Part shown: positions 18,997 through 27,171 of the stretch, piece after piece
Numbering within the stretch: position 1 is the stretch's first letter
How the letters are laid out: each line of letters begins with the position of its first letter
Assembly (NCBI GenBank): GCA_024742485.1
Contig: JANSYK010000001.1
Location: 2,578,761-2,642,760, forward strand
Source of the DNA: Alphaproteobacteria bacterium
Lineage (GTDB): Bacteria > Pseudomonadota > Alphaproteobacteria > Rhizobiales > Rhizobiaceae
Length of the DNA: 64,000 nucleotides
Reading direction: 5' to 3'
The notes under the pieces: generated by a model
Database searches by the model: none
The model's input: the letters and a program-made list of their open reading frames with translations, nothing else
Told to the model about the DNA's origin: nothing
Translations under genes and position numbers: made by a program

Positions 18997-20745
18997 TCAG
19001 TTCGGCGTCAACAGCCGCGACAGGACACCTTCGACCTTCGCCGCGTCCTCGACATTCTTGTATTTGGTGTCCAGCAGCGCCCGCACCTTCTCGATGGTGA
19101 CATCGTTTTGTGCCCAGAGCTGATTGATCACGCCGATCATGGTGCCGTCCGGACAGGCGTCCTTTTGATATTTCCAGGCCTTGCCCCCATCCCCGTTTTG
19201 CGTCTCCGCCAGCCCGCAGCGCACATTCGGGTCCGGGTTCAGCCAGACCAGCGACATGATGTCGGCCAGCGCCGAGCTGTCATTGGCAAAATAGGTGTGC
19301 GCCAGCATGTCCTCGCCCAGATCGGACATGTCGATCGTGTCGAACAGCACATCCGTCAGCGCGTCCTCCCCGCCCTGCCCGGCGCGCGGCGCATTGCCGT
19401 GCAGCTTGCGCGAGGCGACAAGCGCCCAATCCAATTGTGACGCATAGAGTGTCAGCCTCTCGGCAAGCGGATGGATGGTCCGCATCATTTCCTTGAAGAG
19501 GCCCGCATCCACATCGGGCGCGGCAAAGAAGATCTGCCCGAACATCGGCGTGTCACTCGCCGCCGCATTGCTGCGCAGGGCCAGCAGTTCCAGCGCATCG
19601 GTAAGGGCCCGGTTGCCCATGGAGTGCGCAACGATATGGATCGTGTCGGCGCCCGAAAAATCCCGCAGTTCCTCCAGAAACCGCGACAGACGCCGCCCGC
19701 TCAGGCGCACGACCGCCGTATCGGCCACATAGCGCAGGGTCTTGCCTGCGGACGGCCAGGAATAGACCACCGGAACGCCGCGATAGTTCATGTCATGGGC
19801 CAGTTGCGCGGCCCGCTTGGCCGCCGCATCGAAGCGTGTGTTGAAGCCGTGGACGAACAGAAACGCCTCGCGGCGGCCCTTTTTCGCCATCTCCGCCCGC
19901 ATGCGCGCAAAATAGCCGTCCTTTTCCATCGGCTCGACCTTGTGCACCATGATATGTTTGGCGGGCTCCGGACCGAATTCCAGTTTCCAGATCGACGGTG
20001 TCTCGATGGCGCCCGGCACATGGGTTTCCGGAATGGTCACGGCGACAACACCGTAATCCAGACCGCCCCGTTCATAACCGTAAAAATCCGATGGCTCGGT
20101 CCGCCCGGTGCGCGCCCGGTCGGTCGCGTAAAACACATCGACCTCGCGATAGCCCGTCTGGTCGGCGCTACGGGATTTTGAATCATCCTCCAGGAGCGCG
20201 GCATCCGCCTGCTCCCGGAATCTTGCCGCCTGCGCCACATTTCCCTGGAGATCGGCAAGCCGGGCCTTTTCCAGATGCACCCGCGCAATATCATCACCCG
20301 CCTGGCCGCCATCAAGGCGCACATCCAGCTCCTGGTCGAGCACGCGCAGCGCCTCGCGCGCCACACCAGCCGCCTCGTAAAGCTCTGCAGCCAGGTGCAA
20401 ATGGGGAAGCGGGTCCCGGTCCAGCCGTTCACGCTGTGCAATGGCATAACCGGCGAGCAGCGCTGCGGCATCGGCCGCCTTTCGGGTCTCGCCAAGCGCC
20501 TGCAGGACCTCCAGGCGCAGGACATTGAGATCGAAATAGATCTGCAGGTCCGGCGCGTCGGCATTTTCCACATCGGCAATGGCCGCTTCGATGGCCGTCA
20601 GTTGCGCGGCCGGATCGGCAATCCCGGAGAGGCGCAGTTCAAACTGGATGGGGTCGAAAGGCGGCGCATCCTGCGCCCACGCTGATATTGGGGCAGACAA
20701 CAGAATCGAAAAAGCGGCAAGCCGCAAAAAGCCTGTCAGGCGCAT
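18997..20745 (-). CDS. exported alpha/beta hydrolase of the DUF900 family
   Basis: A 582-residue protein from ATG 20745 (ribosome-binding GGGGAA upstream), with a signal peptide MRLTGFLRLAAFSILLSAPISAWAQ. Residues ~30-200 are a helical, TPR-like region; then EVDVFYATDRARTG opens the DUF900 domain, with AFLFVHGFNTRFDAAAKR (oxyanion region), the nucleophile elbow VAHSMGN (Ser) and a downstream DMLAH-containing region as candidate His. The family is annotated as esterase/lipase-like; the substrate is unknown. It is probably periplasmic. No partner gene is apparent; the MaoC-like gene lies 70 bp downstream on the same strand. Confidence 0.87.
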   Translation of the reverse strand: MRLTGFLRLAAFSILLSAPISAWAQDAPPFDPIQFELRLSGIADPAAQLTAIEAAIADVENADAPDLQIYFDLNVLRLEVLQALGETRKAADAAALLAGYAIAQRERLDRDPLPHLHLAAELYEAAGVAREALRVLDQELDVRLDGGQAGDDIARVHLEKARLADLQGNVAQAARFREQADAALLEDDSKSRSADQTGYREVDVFYATDRARTGRTEPSDFYGYERGGLDYGVVAVTIPETHVPGAIETPSIWKLEFGPEPAKHIMVHKVEPMEKDGYFARMRAEMAKKGRREAFLFVHGFNTRFDAAAKRAAQLAHDMNYRGVPVVYSWPSAGKTLRYVADTAVVRLSGRRLSRFLEELRDFSGADTIHIVAHSMGNRALTDALELLALRSNAAASDTPMFGQIFFAAPDVDAGLFKEMMRTIHPLAERLTLYASQLDWALVASRKLHGNAPRAGQGGEDALTDVLFDTIDMSDLGEDMLAHTYFANDSSALADIMSLVWLNPDPNVRCGLAETQNGDGGKAWKYQKDACPDGTMIGVINQLWAQNDVTIEKVRALLDTKYKNVEDAAKVEGVLSRLLTPN

Positions 20746-21157
20746 TCGGATTCCCCGCTTGCATTGGCTGAACGTCAATCTCGAACTTAGACCGAATTGT
20801 CGCCGCGCAACAACCGGGTCACGGCAATGTTTGATCCCCAATGGCGGATCGCGCCGCCCGAACCCGGTATCGGTGCCGGTACCATCGGCGCTTGATTTCA
20901 TACTCAAATTCGAACGCAAAGCCCGTTTGCGATGCTGTTTTGGCATCGGGTGTTTCGAAATTCGGGTTTTGACTCGGGCGCTTCGACGTTTGAGAATATG
21001 GGCGGGGCATCAGGAAAAAAAGGCGGCTTGCGCGACATCGCAGGGTTTGCGTCGTTTCATCAGCGAACGGCCTTCGGACCATTCGACACCGCCAAACACG
21101 CCCTCAATCGCATCGCGCTCCGCGAAGCCACACACACCAACAGAACGGATCCGGTTC
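20746..21157. other. intergenic region, divergent promoters
   Basis: A 412-bp gap between divergent DUF900 and EamA genes. The EamA frame stays open leftwards but without family similarity, so I see no gene in it. It presumably holds both promoters. Confidence 0.4.
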
Positions 21158-22087
21158 ATGAATTCGGTGCACACGACCTCCGGTCGATGGAAATTCGGCT
21201 TGTTTTTGACCCTGACCGCCGCCCTTTTCTGGGGCATGTTGCCGACAGCCCTGAAGGTCCTTGTCAACGAGATGGACGCCTACACCATCACCTGGTACCG
21301 CCTGGTCCTGGCGTTCGGCATTTTGCTGGTCCTGTTGTCATTGAACGGAAAGCTTCCGGACCTCAGGCGGATTGATCGGCGTCATGCGTTCCTGCTGGCG
21401 ATCACCTGTGTGGGCCTGTGCGTCAATTATGTCACCTATGTCCTGGGCCTGAACATCATCGGTCCCGGTCCGGCACAAATCCTGATCCAGTTGAATGCCT
21501 TCTTCGTCATACTGGGCGGCATTTTCGTTTTTCGGGAACGTTTCGTGCGGGAACAATTGTTGGGCCTTCTGGCCATCATCGCCGGACTGGCGCTGTTCTT
21601 TCACAACAAGCTGGCGGAATTGTTCACCTCCATCTCCGACTATACCATCGGCGTCGTTATCCTTCTTCTGTCTGCGGCCGCCCTGGCCTGCTATTCCCTG
21701 GCGCAAAAGCAATTGCTGACGCAATTCAGTTCCCTGCAGATTTCCATGCTGGTCTTTGGCGCCGGCGCAATCCTGATGCTGCCGATCACGGCGGGCGATA
21801 TCACGCAGCTTTTCGATCTTGAGTGGTCAGGCGTCGCACTGCTGCTGTTTTGCACGGTGACGACCCTTCTGGCCTTCGGTTGCTACGCCGAAGCACTGCA
21901 GCATTGGGAAACGACGAAGATCAGCGCCGTGCTCTCGACTGTCCCGCTGATTGCCCTGGGATTTGCCGAACTGACTGTCTATCTCAATCCCGGACTCTTT
22001 ACGCTGGACCCGCTGACCATGATCAGCGTCATCGGAGCGGTCATCCTGGTTATCGGATCCTGGCTGGTTGCGCGAAAGAACAACTGA
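21158..22087 (+). CDS. EamA-family (DMT) transporter
   Basis: A 309-residue inner-membrane protein with ten predicted spans in two EamA repeats (FGLFLTLTAALFWGMLPTAL... and VVILLLSAAALACYSLAQKQ...). The duplicated pattern with E-x-x-x-x-x-x-L after span 4 (FRERFVREQLLG) is typical of drug/metabolite exporters of the RhaT/YdcZ-like superfamily. The substrate cannot be inferred. ATG 21158 is the family-consistent start; the long upstream open frame is non-homologous. Confidence 0.87.
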   Translation: MNSVHTTSGRWKFGLFLTLTAALFWGMLPTALKVLVNEMDAYTITWYRLVLAFGILLVLLSLNGKLPDLRRIDRRHAFLLAITCVGLCVNYVTYVLGLNIIGPGPAQILIQLNAFFVILGGIFVFRERFVREQLLGLLAIIAGLALFFHNKLAELFTSISDYTIGVVILLLSAAALACYSLAQKQLLTQFSSLQISMLVFGAGAILMLPITAGDITQLFDLEWSGVALLLFCTVTTLLAFGCYAEALQHWETTKISAVLSTVPLIALGFAELTVYLNPGLFTLDPLTMISVIGAVILVIGSWLVARKNN

Positions 22088-22259
22088 TTTGGGCAGGGAC
22101 GCCCTGTTCACCGGAACGTCAATCGCCCGCCACTTCCCCCTTCGCAATTTGCTGCTATGATCGCGATACGTGACCGGTGCGGACATGGGCATCCGCCCGG
22201 AACTCGGAGGATGGGGGAGTGAAGGAGGCGGCCAGGCCGGTCTCCGCAAGGAACCACCG

Positions 22260-22955
22260 GTGTATCATGTTGATAGGCTGCACGCGCTGCTGGGGAGTGC
22301 GGGCATGATCCTTTTTGGCGTCCGATCACCCCTTGTTGTCGAATATGAAGAGACAATCCATCGGCTCGGTCTGACCATCAGCGCCGCTGTTTCGATTGCC
22401 GAACCGGCCCGGGTCCAGGATCGTTCGAAACTGCTGACGCTCGATGAATTCGATCCGGCCGCATTTTCCGACCCCTTTGTCTCCGCGGCATTTGCCCCGG
22501 CCCGGCGCCGCACATTGATTGAACTGGGCGAAGCGCGGGGCATGACCCTGGCGCCCGCTCTGATCGACCCCACCGCCGTCACGGCACGGTCCCTGCGGGT
22601 GGGCGACGGCAGTCTGATCAATGCAGGCTGTGTTGTCGGCGCCATGTCAATCCTCGGGCGGGGTGTCCTGGTCAACCGGGCCGCTTCGCTCGGCCATCAC
22701 ACCGTCCTGGATGATTATGTCAGCATCGGTCCGGGAGCAACGCTGGCCGGCAATACTCACGTCGGCACAGGCGCGATGATCGGCGCCGGCGCCACTGTGC
22801 TGCCCAATCTGAGGGTCGGCGCCGGCGCCGTGATTGCGGGTGGTTCGGTGGTGCGCAGACATGTTCCGGACGGAGCGCTTGTTGCCGGGAATCCGGCGGT
22901 GCGCAAGCGCAAGGCGCCCATGCGATCAACCCTCGACGATCCCGACGGTGAATAG
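22260..22955 (+). CDS. left-handed beta-helix acyltransferase (NeuD-like)
   Basis: A 231-residue protein. An N-terminal ~100-residue alpha/beta part (GMILFGVRSPLVVEY) resembles the NeuD/PglD nucleotide-binding head, followed by hexapeptide repeats (VGDGSLINAGCVVGA, LVNRAASLGHHTVLDD, VSIGPGATLAGNTHVG, AMIGAGATVLPN, AGAVIAGGSVVRRHV, PDGALVAGNPA) that build an acetyl- or acyl-CoA-dependent O/N-acyltransferase. GTG 22260 is preferred (AAGGA seven bases upstream); the frame is open to GTG 22170. Three bases separate it from the adenylation gene, so it heads the Dlt-like cassette and may prepare the acyl donor or acceptor sugar. Confidence 0.82.
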   Translation: MYHVDRLHALLGSAGMILFGVRSPLVVEYEETIHRLGLTISAAVSIAEPARVQDRSKLLTLDEFDPAAFSDPFVSAAFAPARRRTLIELGEARGMTLAPALIDPTAVTARSLRVGDGSLINAGCVVGAMSILGRGVLVNRAASLGHHTVLDDYVSIGPGATLAGNTHVGTGAMIGAGATVLPNLRVGAGAVIAGGSVVRRHVPDGALVAGNPAVRKRKAPMRSTLDDPDGE

Positions 22956-22958
22956 GCC

Positions 22959-24719
22959 ATGAAGACCCTGGCGGATTTGTGGACGCCCGCCCTCGCACAC
23001 CCCAAGGCCGATTTCATGGTCGGCGTGAATTGGCGCATGAGCTATGGTCAATTGGCAACCGCCGTCAGGGGCTGGCTTTCCCTTTTTGATGACCGCGACG
23101 TTTGTCCGGGACACCGGATCATCATTCGAACCGCCAATGAGGCCGCCGCCAGTTCGGCTTTCATTGCGGCATTGCTGGACGGGATCGTACCGGTCATCCT
23201 GTCGCCGGAAACCCGTAAGGACCGGTTGAATGCAATCGTCGAATCCGTCGAACCGAAATTGGTGCTGCATGATGGCGGCGGCGGCAAACCCATTGTCGAT
23301 GCGGATTTCATCATTGAACAGCGCGCAGCCAAACGGTCGCTGCTCGGAGACCGGCGGCACCACGATCTGATTCCGAACCTGCCGGACGGAGACCGTCCGC
23401 CGAGTCTGCCGGATGATCCGGATGAACTGGCCTATCTCCTGTTCACCTCCGGAACGACACAGTCGCCCAGCGGCGTGATGATCAGCCGGAAGAACCTGCT
23501 TGCCAATCTGACGACGCTGTCCCGGCTTTTCGGCTACTCGGCCCGTTCGCGCATCTTCAACGATATGGTTCTGGCCCATGCGGACGGGATGGTGCAGGGC
23601 CCGCTGCTCGCTCTGGCCAATGGCTGCGCCTGTGTTCGATCGGACGGATTTTCGTTGGAGAACCTTGAAAACTGGCTCAACCGGATACGCGCGCAACGGG
23701 CAAGCCACGTGATCTCGGTTCCGACCATCTGGTCGATGATCGACCGCTACGCTGAACATGACGATTATTTCGACGCACCCGAAATGATGTGGCTCATCTC
23801 GTCCGCGGCGGTTCTGGATCCGACGCTATGGGCACGGATCGAAAATCGTTTTTCAAGGCCGCTGTGCAATCAATACGGGCTGACGGAGACGGTCGCCACT
23901 GCCATCTATGCCGGCGCCCATGACGAAATGGGGAAACGGGGCACCATTGGCCGTCCGGTCGATTGCGAGGCGCGAATCGAGGCCGGACCCGATGGGGCCG
24001 GAGAGCTGCAGCTACGCGGCGACAACATCTTTATGGGTTACTGGCAAAACCCGGAGCGAACAGCCGCGAGCTTCACCGATGATGGTTGGTTTCGCACCGG
24101 TGATGTAGCTGTGATCGACAGCGACGGTTCCTATCGGGTCCTCGGGCGCGCCAAGGCCGTGATCAAGTCCGGCGGTTTCCTCATTCGCCCGGAGGAGATC
24201 GACGAAGTGCTGTTTCGTCATCCGTCTGTTTCCGAGGTCACGACAATTGCGCTGCCCGATGCGGATTTCGGCGAAATACCGGTCAGCGCGGTCGTGCTCG
24301 ATAGCGATGTCAACGAAGCTGAATTGACCGAATACGCCCGCGATGCGCTGGAACCGCTCAAAGTGCCGAAACGCATTTTGCGCGTCGATCGCATTCCCAG
24401 AGGAGAATCGGGCAAGGCACAGCTTGGTCCGTTGCGCCAGGAACTGGCCGAGCGGATGCGGCAGTTCGGTTCCGAACCAGCCACCGACGATACCTTTGAA
24501 CGTGTCCGCCGCGTGGCCGCCGATGTGTTCCGCGTTGACGCCGAAGCCCTTGGTGCCGATTCCACGCCATCGAATATCGAGGGCTGGGACAGTTTTTCCC
24601 AGGTCAATCTGATTTTCGCGATTGAAGATCATTTCGGCCGTCGCCTGCCCGTCTCGACGGTAGCGGCTGTCAGGCGACTGGGCGATTTCTTGGCCATCCT
24701 CTCGGACACGAAGACATGA
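22959..24719 (+). CDS. adenylation-carrier protein fusion (DltA+DltC-like)
   Basis: 586 residues. Residues ~1-500 are an ANL adenylation domain: LLFTSGTTQSPSGV (P-loop, ~160-175), NQYGLTETV, RTGDVAVIDSDGSYRVLGRAKAVIKSGG, and the catalytic lysine in IPRGESGKAQLGP. Residues ~510-586 are a carrier domain whose phosphopantetheine serine is Ser545 in GWDSFSQVNLI. Activation and acceptor are thus on one chain, as if DltA and DltC were fused. It would adenylate a carboxylic or amino acid and load it as a thioester in the cytoplasm. It overlaps the SGNH gene by four bases. No condensation domain is present, which argues against peptide synthesis. Confidence 0.88.
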   Translation: MKTLADLWTPALAHPKADFMVGVNWRMSYGQLATAVRGWLSLFDDRDVCPGHRIIIRTANEAAASSAFIAALLDGIVPVILSPETRKDRLNAIVESVEPKLVLHDGGGGKPIVDADFIIEQRAAKRSLLGDRRHHDLIPNLPDGDRPPSLPDDPDELAYLLFTSGTTQSPSGVMISRKNLLANLTTLSRLFGYSARSRIFNDMVLAHADGMVQGPLLALANGCACVRSDGFSLENLENWLNRIRAQRASHVISVPTIWSMIDRYAEHDDYFDAPEMMWLISSAAVLDPTLWARIENRFSRPLCNQYGLTETVATAIYAGAHDEMGKRGTIGRPVDCEARIEAGPDGAGELQLRGDNIFMGYWQNPERTAASFTDDGWFRTGDVAVIDSDGSYRVLGRAKAVIKSGGFLIRPEEIDEVLFRHPSVSEVTTIALPDADFGEIPVSAVVLDSDVNEAELTEYARDALEPLKVPKRILRVDRIPRGESGKAQLGPLRQELAERMRQFGSEPATDDTFERVRRVAADVFRVDAEALGADSTPSNIEGWDSFSQVNLIFAIEDHFGRRLPVSTVAAVRRLGDFLAILSDTKT

Positions 24720-25585
24720 GTGCTGGCCACGCGGAGACCATGAGCGCGACCCAGGCGGCATCGGTCTGGCTGATGTCCTTCCTGATGGCCGCCGGCATTG
24801 CCTTGGCGCTCTCTTGGCATGCGCCGGTATTGGAAGAACGGATGTTCGAGGATGTCGACACACCCGTCATCGTCATCGGCTCATCACTGACGCTTCATGC
24901 GGTCTCGCCATTTGCGACCGGACAGCAGCCATCATTGCTGGGGGATGGACGCGCCCATACCCGCCTCGCCGTTATGTCGCTGACCGAACGCGAAAGCCTC
25001 GGTCTGCTGCGACAGGCCCTTGCATCTGATGTCGAGACGGTTCTTGTCGAGGCCAACCCGTTTATCATTGATGTCCACCATGTTCATCAGGCAAAGCAGC
25101 ACAGTTTCCTGGAAGCGATCGGACTTGCCGTCCTTGCGTTTTCCCAGTCCGTTTGGGCCGGTGCAATGGAAATGGCCCGCGAACCCACCGACTGGAACTG
25201 GCGGATCGCCGTTGAGCCGGGAAATCTCGATGATGACTTTACGCTGGTTCCGCACATACTGGAGGCCGTCTTTCCGTTGACACTCCATCCGCCGAGCCAC
25301 CCGCGAGAAATGAGGGCAATTGCGAAGGAGGCGCGACGAAGGGGCATTGAAATCATTTTGGTTGCCCCACCCCGACCCGAGGCCACGTTGGACATTCTGG
25401 GACCGGAGACCGCCGGCGAGCTTGCAATGAGGCTGACCGGCCTTGCCGCTGAACTGGATCTGCCGCTGTTCCATACGGCCCTATTCTGGCCTGACGATTT
25501 TTTTGTCGATCAGGGCCATCTCAATTCACGCGGGCGCCACCGGTTCATGTCTGAACTTGCAGCCTGGTCGAAACAGCGCCTGTGA
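24716..25585 (+). CDS. membrane-anchored SGNH-type protein (DltD/AlgX-like role)
   Basis: 289 residues with one N-terminal membrane span (SVWLMSFLMAAGIALALSW), the rest probably periplasmic. A GDS-like nucleophile motif VIGSSLTLH (Ser56/57) and a C-terminal DQGHLNSRGRHRF motif (Asp265, His268) give an SGNH/GDSL-type catalytic triad, as in DltD, AlgX/AlgJ and PatB, which transfer acyl groups to extracytoplasmic polymers. ATG 24716 overlaps the end of the adenylation gene, and its own stop overlaps the MBOAT start (GTGA). Context makes acyl transfer more likely than free hydrolysis. Confidence 0.82.
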   Translation: MSAGHAETMSATQAASVWLMSFLMAAGIALALSWHAPVLEERMFEDVDTPVIVIGSSLTLHAVSPFATGQQPSLLGDGRAHTRLAVMSLTERESLGLLRQALASDVETVLVEANPFIIDVHHVHQAKQHSFLEAIGLAVLAFSQSVWAGAMEMAREPTDWNWRIAVEPGNLDDDFTLVPHILEAVFPLTLHPPSHPREMRAIAKEARRRGIEIILVAPPRPEATLDILGPETAGELAMRLTGLAAELDLPLFHTALFWPDDFFVDQGHLNSRGRHRFMSELAAWSKQRL

Positions 25586-26634
25586 CCTTCGAGACCCTCG
25601 CCATAACAGCGTCCCTGCTGCCCGCAATAATTCTCGCCTGGATTTTGCCGGCAAGCCTGGCCATGGAGGGCGTCGCGGCGCTGGCGATGATCGTGCTGCT
25701 GCTATTGTCGCCCCTGTCGGCCTTATGGTTGTTGACCGCTTCGGTGATAACCCCAGTCGCAATCGCAATCGGCAACCGGACGGGTGCGCGCAACGCGGTC
25801 GCTATTGCCTGGGGTGGATTGCTGGTTGCCGCGCTCTTTCTCAGCCGGGAATGGGCCGGCGTGTTCTGGATCGGCGGCGCCTACTTTACGCTGCGCAATC
25901 TCCATGTGCTGCTGGACTGGTGGATGGGACGGCTCGAAAATCCCGGTCTTGCACGGCACCTGCGTTACCAGTTCTTCCTGCCGGCCATTCCCGCCGGGCC
26001 GATCCATCGCTTGCAGAATTTCGAGCGCCAGCTCGAACGCCGCCGCTGGTCCACGGCCGACTTCCTGCGCGGGCTTGAACGCGCCGTGTTTGGCCTTGCG
26101 ATGTTTGTCGTTCTCGGCGGCAAGGCCGCATCGCTCCTGCGGGCTGCCGTTGAACGGGAAACGCTGCAGTGGCAACCCTTTCTTCAGCGCTGGTCGGTGT
26201 CTGTCGTCGATTGGATCGAGCTCTATTTCAGCTTCGCCGGACTGAGCGCATTGGCGATCGGTGTGGCCCTGATGATGGGCCTCGTCATCGAAGAAAACTT
26301 CAACCGGCCGTGGGCCGCCCGCAATCTGCTGGATTTCTGGACCCGCTGGCACATGACCCTGACCGGCTGGGTTCGGGATTACGTGTTTCAGCCGGTTGCG
26401 GCGCTGACCCGCCTGCCGGTCGTTGCTCTGCTGGTCGCCATGCTGGTCATCGGCCTGTGGCACGAATCCTCCATCTATTATGTGCTGTGGGCCATCTGGC
26501 AGGCGCTCGGCATATTCCTGTCCCATGTCGTGCCGATAAAGCTGCCGCCTCGCGTGGCGGCGATCGTCGGTCCCATCTTCGTTCTTGCATGGTTGTCAGC
26601 CGCGCGGCCCATGGTTCTGGCCGTATTGGCATAG
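25582..26634 (+). CDS. MBOAT-family O-acyltransferase (DltB/AlgI-like)
   Basis: A 350-residue multi-span membrane protein, shorter than AlgI/DltB (~400-500) but with their signature: NLLDFWTRWHMTLTGWVRDYVF and the catalytic-histidine block GLWHESSIYYVLWAIWQALG (His294). MBOAT proteins move acyl groups from a cytoplasmic thioester through the membrane to an outside acceptor. GTG 25582 overlaps the preceding stop. It is followed nine bases later by a 52-codon membrane-peptide gene, the same neighbourhood as DltB with DltX. Confidence 0.9.
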   Translation: MTFETLAITASLLPAIILAWILPASLAMEGVAALAMIVLLLLSPLSALWLLTASVITPVAIAIGNRTGARNAVAIAWGGLLVAALFLSREWAGVFWIGGAYFTLRNLHVLLDWWMGRLENPGLARHLRYQFFLPAIPAGPIHRLQNFERQLERRRWSTADFLRGLERAVFGLAMFVVLGGKAASLLRAAVERETLQWQPFLQRWSVSVVDWIELYFSFAGLSALAIGVALMMGLVIEENFNRPWAARNLLDFWTRWHMTLTGWVRDYVFQPVAALTRLPVVALLVAMLVIGLWHESSIYYVLWAIWQALGIFLSHVVPIKLPPRVAAIVGPIFVLAWLSAARPMVLAVLA

Positions 26635-26643
26635 GAGATAGAT

Positions 26644-26802
26644 TTGACGCCGTTTTCAGACTTTCTGTGGAAACACCTGCCGCCGCCTTTGGCCATGGCG
26701 GCGCTGATCCTGTGTTATACGGCGCTTCTGCTGTCGATCCTGCTGTTGATCGAAAGCGGACCGGTGGACATGATCTATCTGGATATGGGGCGAACCGGAT
26801 AA
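26644..26802 (+). CDS. 52-residue single-span membrane peptide, DltX-like
   Basis: A short gene starting at TTG 26644 with AGGAGA five bases upstream, nine bases after the MBOAT stop. The product has a cytoplasmic-looking N-terminus (MTPFSDFLWKHLPPP), one span (LAMAALILCYTALLLSILLLI) and a short tail ESGPVDMIYLDMGRTG. In Gram-positive Dlt pathways the small protein DltX ends in a conserved FIYNEF-like motif whose tyrosine is reported to carry the acyl group; MIYLDM here matches in spacing and in the I-Y pair. The role as acyl relay is inferred from position, topology and this motif. It stops seven bases before a convergent gene. Confidence 0.7.
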   Translation: MTPFSDFLWKHLPPPLAMAALILCYTALLLSILLLIESGPVDMIYLDMGRTG

Positions 26803-26808
26803 TCCGCC

Positions 26809-27171
26809 TCAACGGTCAGCCGGTTCCGTCACGGGCGGCGATGTTGCCGGCGCTTCTTGTGCCGGGTCGTTCCAGATAACGACGGCAACGAAAACGGCAA
26901 AGGCGGCAATCACGACAAGGGTCAGCAGCAAAGGTCCCCGCGCCACCCAGCGCAACGCCGATCCTCGGTGAGCCCGGAAAGAAAGCACGAAACCGGCAAT
27001 TGCGATGACAACCGCCACGATCTGAATCTGAAGAAAACTCGAAACACGGTTCAGCCCTCGCGTGAAACCGAAATCGGTGGGCGCCGTTGTCTGATAGCTC
27101 ACGATCGACCAGGCGCACACCGCAACCCAGCCGACAACCAGAATGAGAATCAGATGGCGTTGGCGCATCAT
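26809..27171 (-). CDS. small membrane protein, three spans, unknown function
   Basis: A 120-residue protein with three predicted spans (LILILVVGWVAVCAWSI, IQIVAVVIAIAGFVLSF, LLLTLVVIAAFAVFVAVVIW) and a proline-rich C-tail. I recognise no family. ATG 27171 overlaps the stop of the upstream agmatine-deiminase-like gene (ATGA), so the two are translationally coupled and may work together. The longer upstream frame lies inside that gene. Confidence 0.7.
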   Translation of the reverse strand: MMRQRHLILILVVGWVAVCAWSIVSYQTTAPTDFGFTRGLNRVSSFLQIQIVAVVIAIAGFVLSFRAHRGSALRWVARGPLLLTLVVIAAFAVFVAVVIWNDPAQEAPATSPPVTEPADR

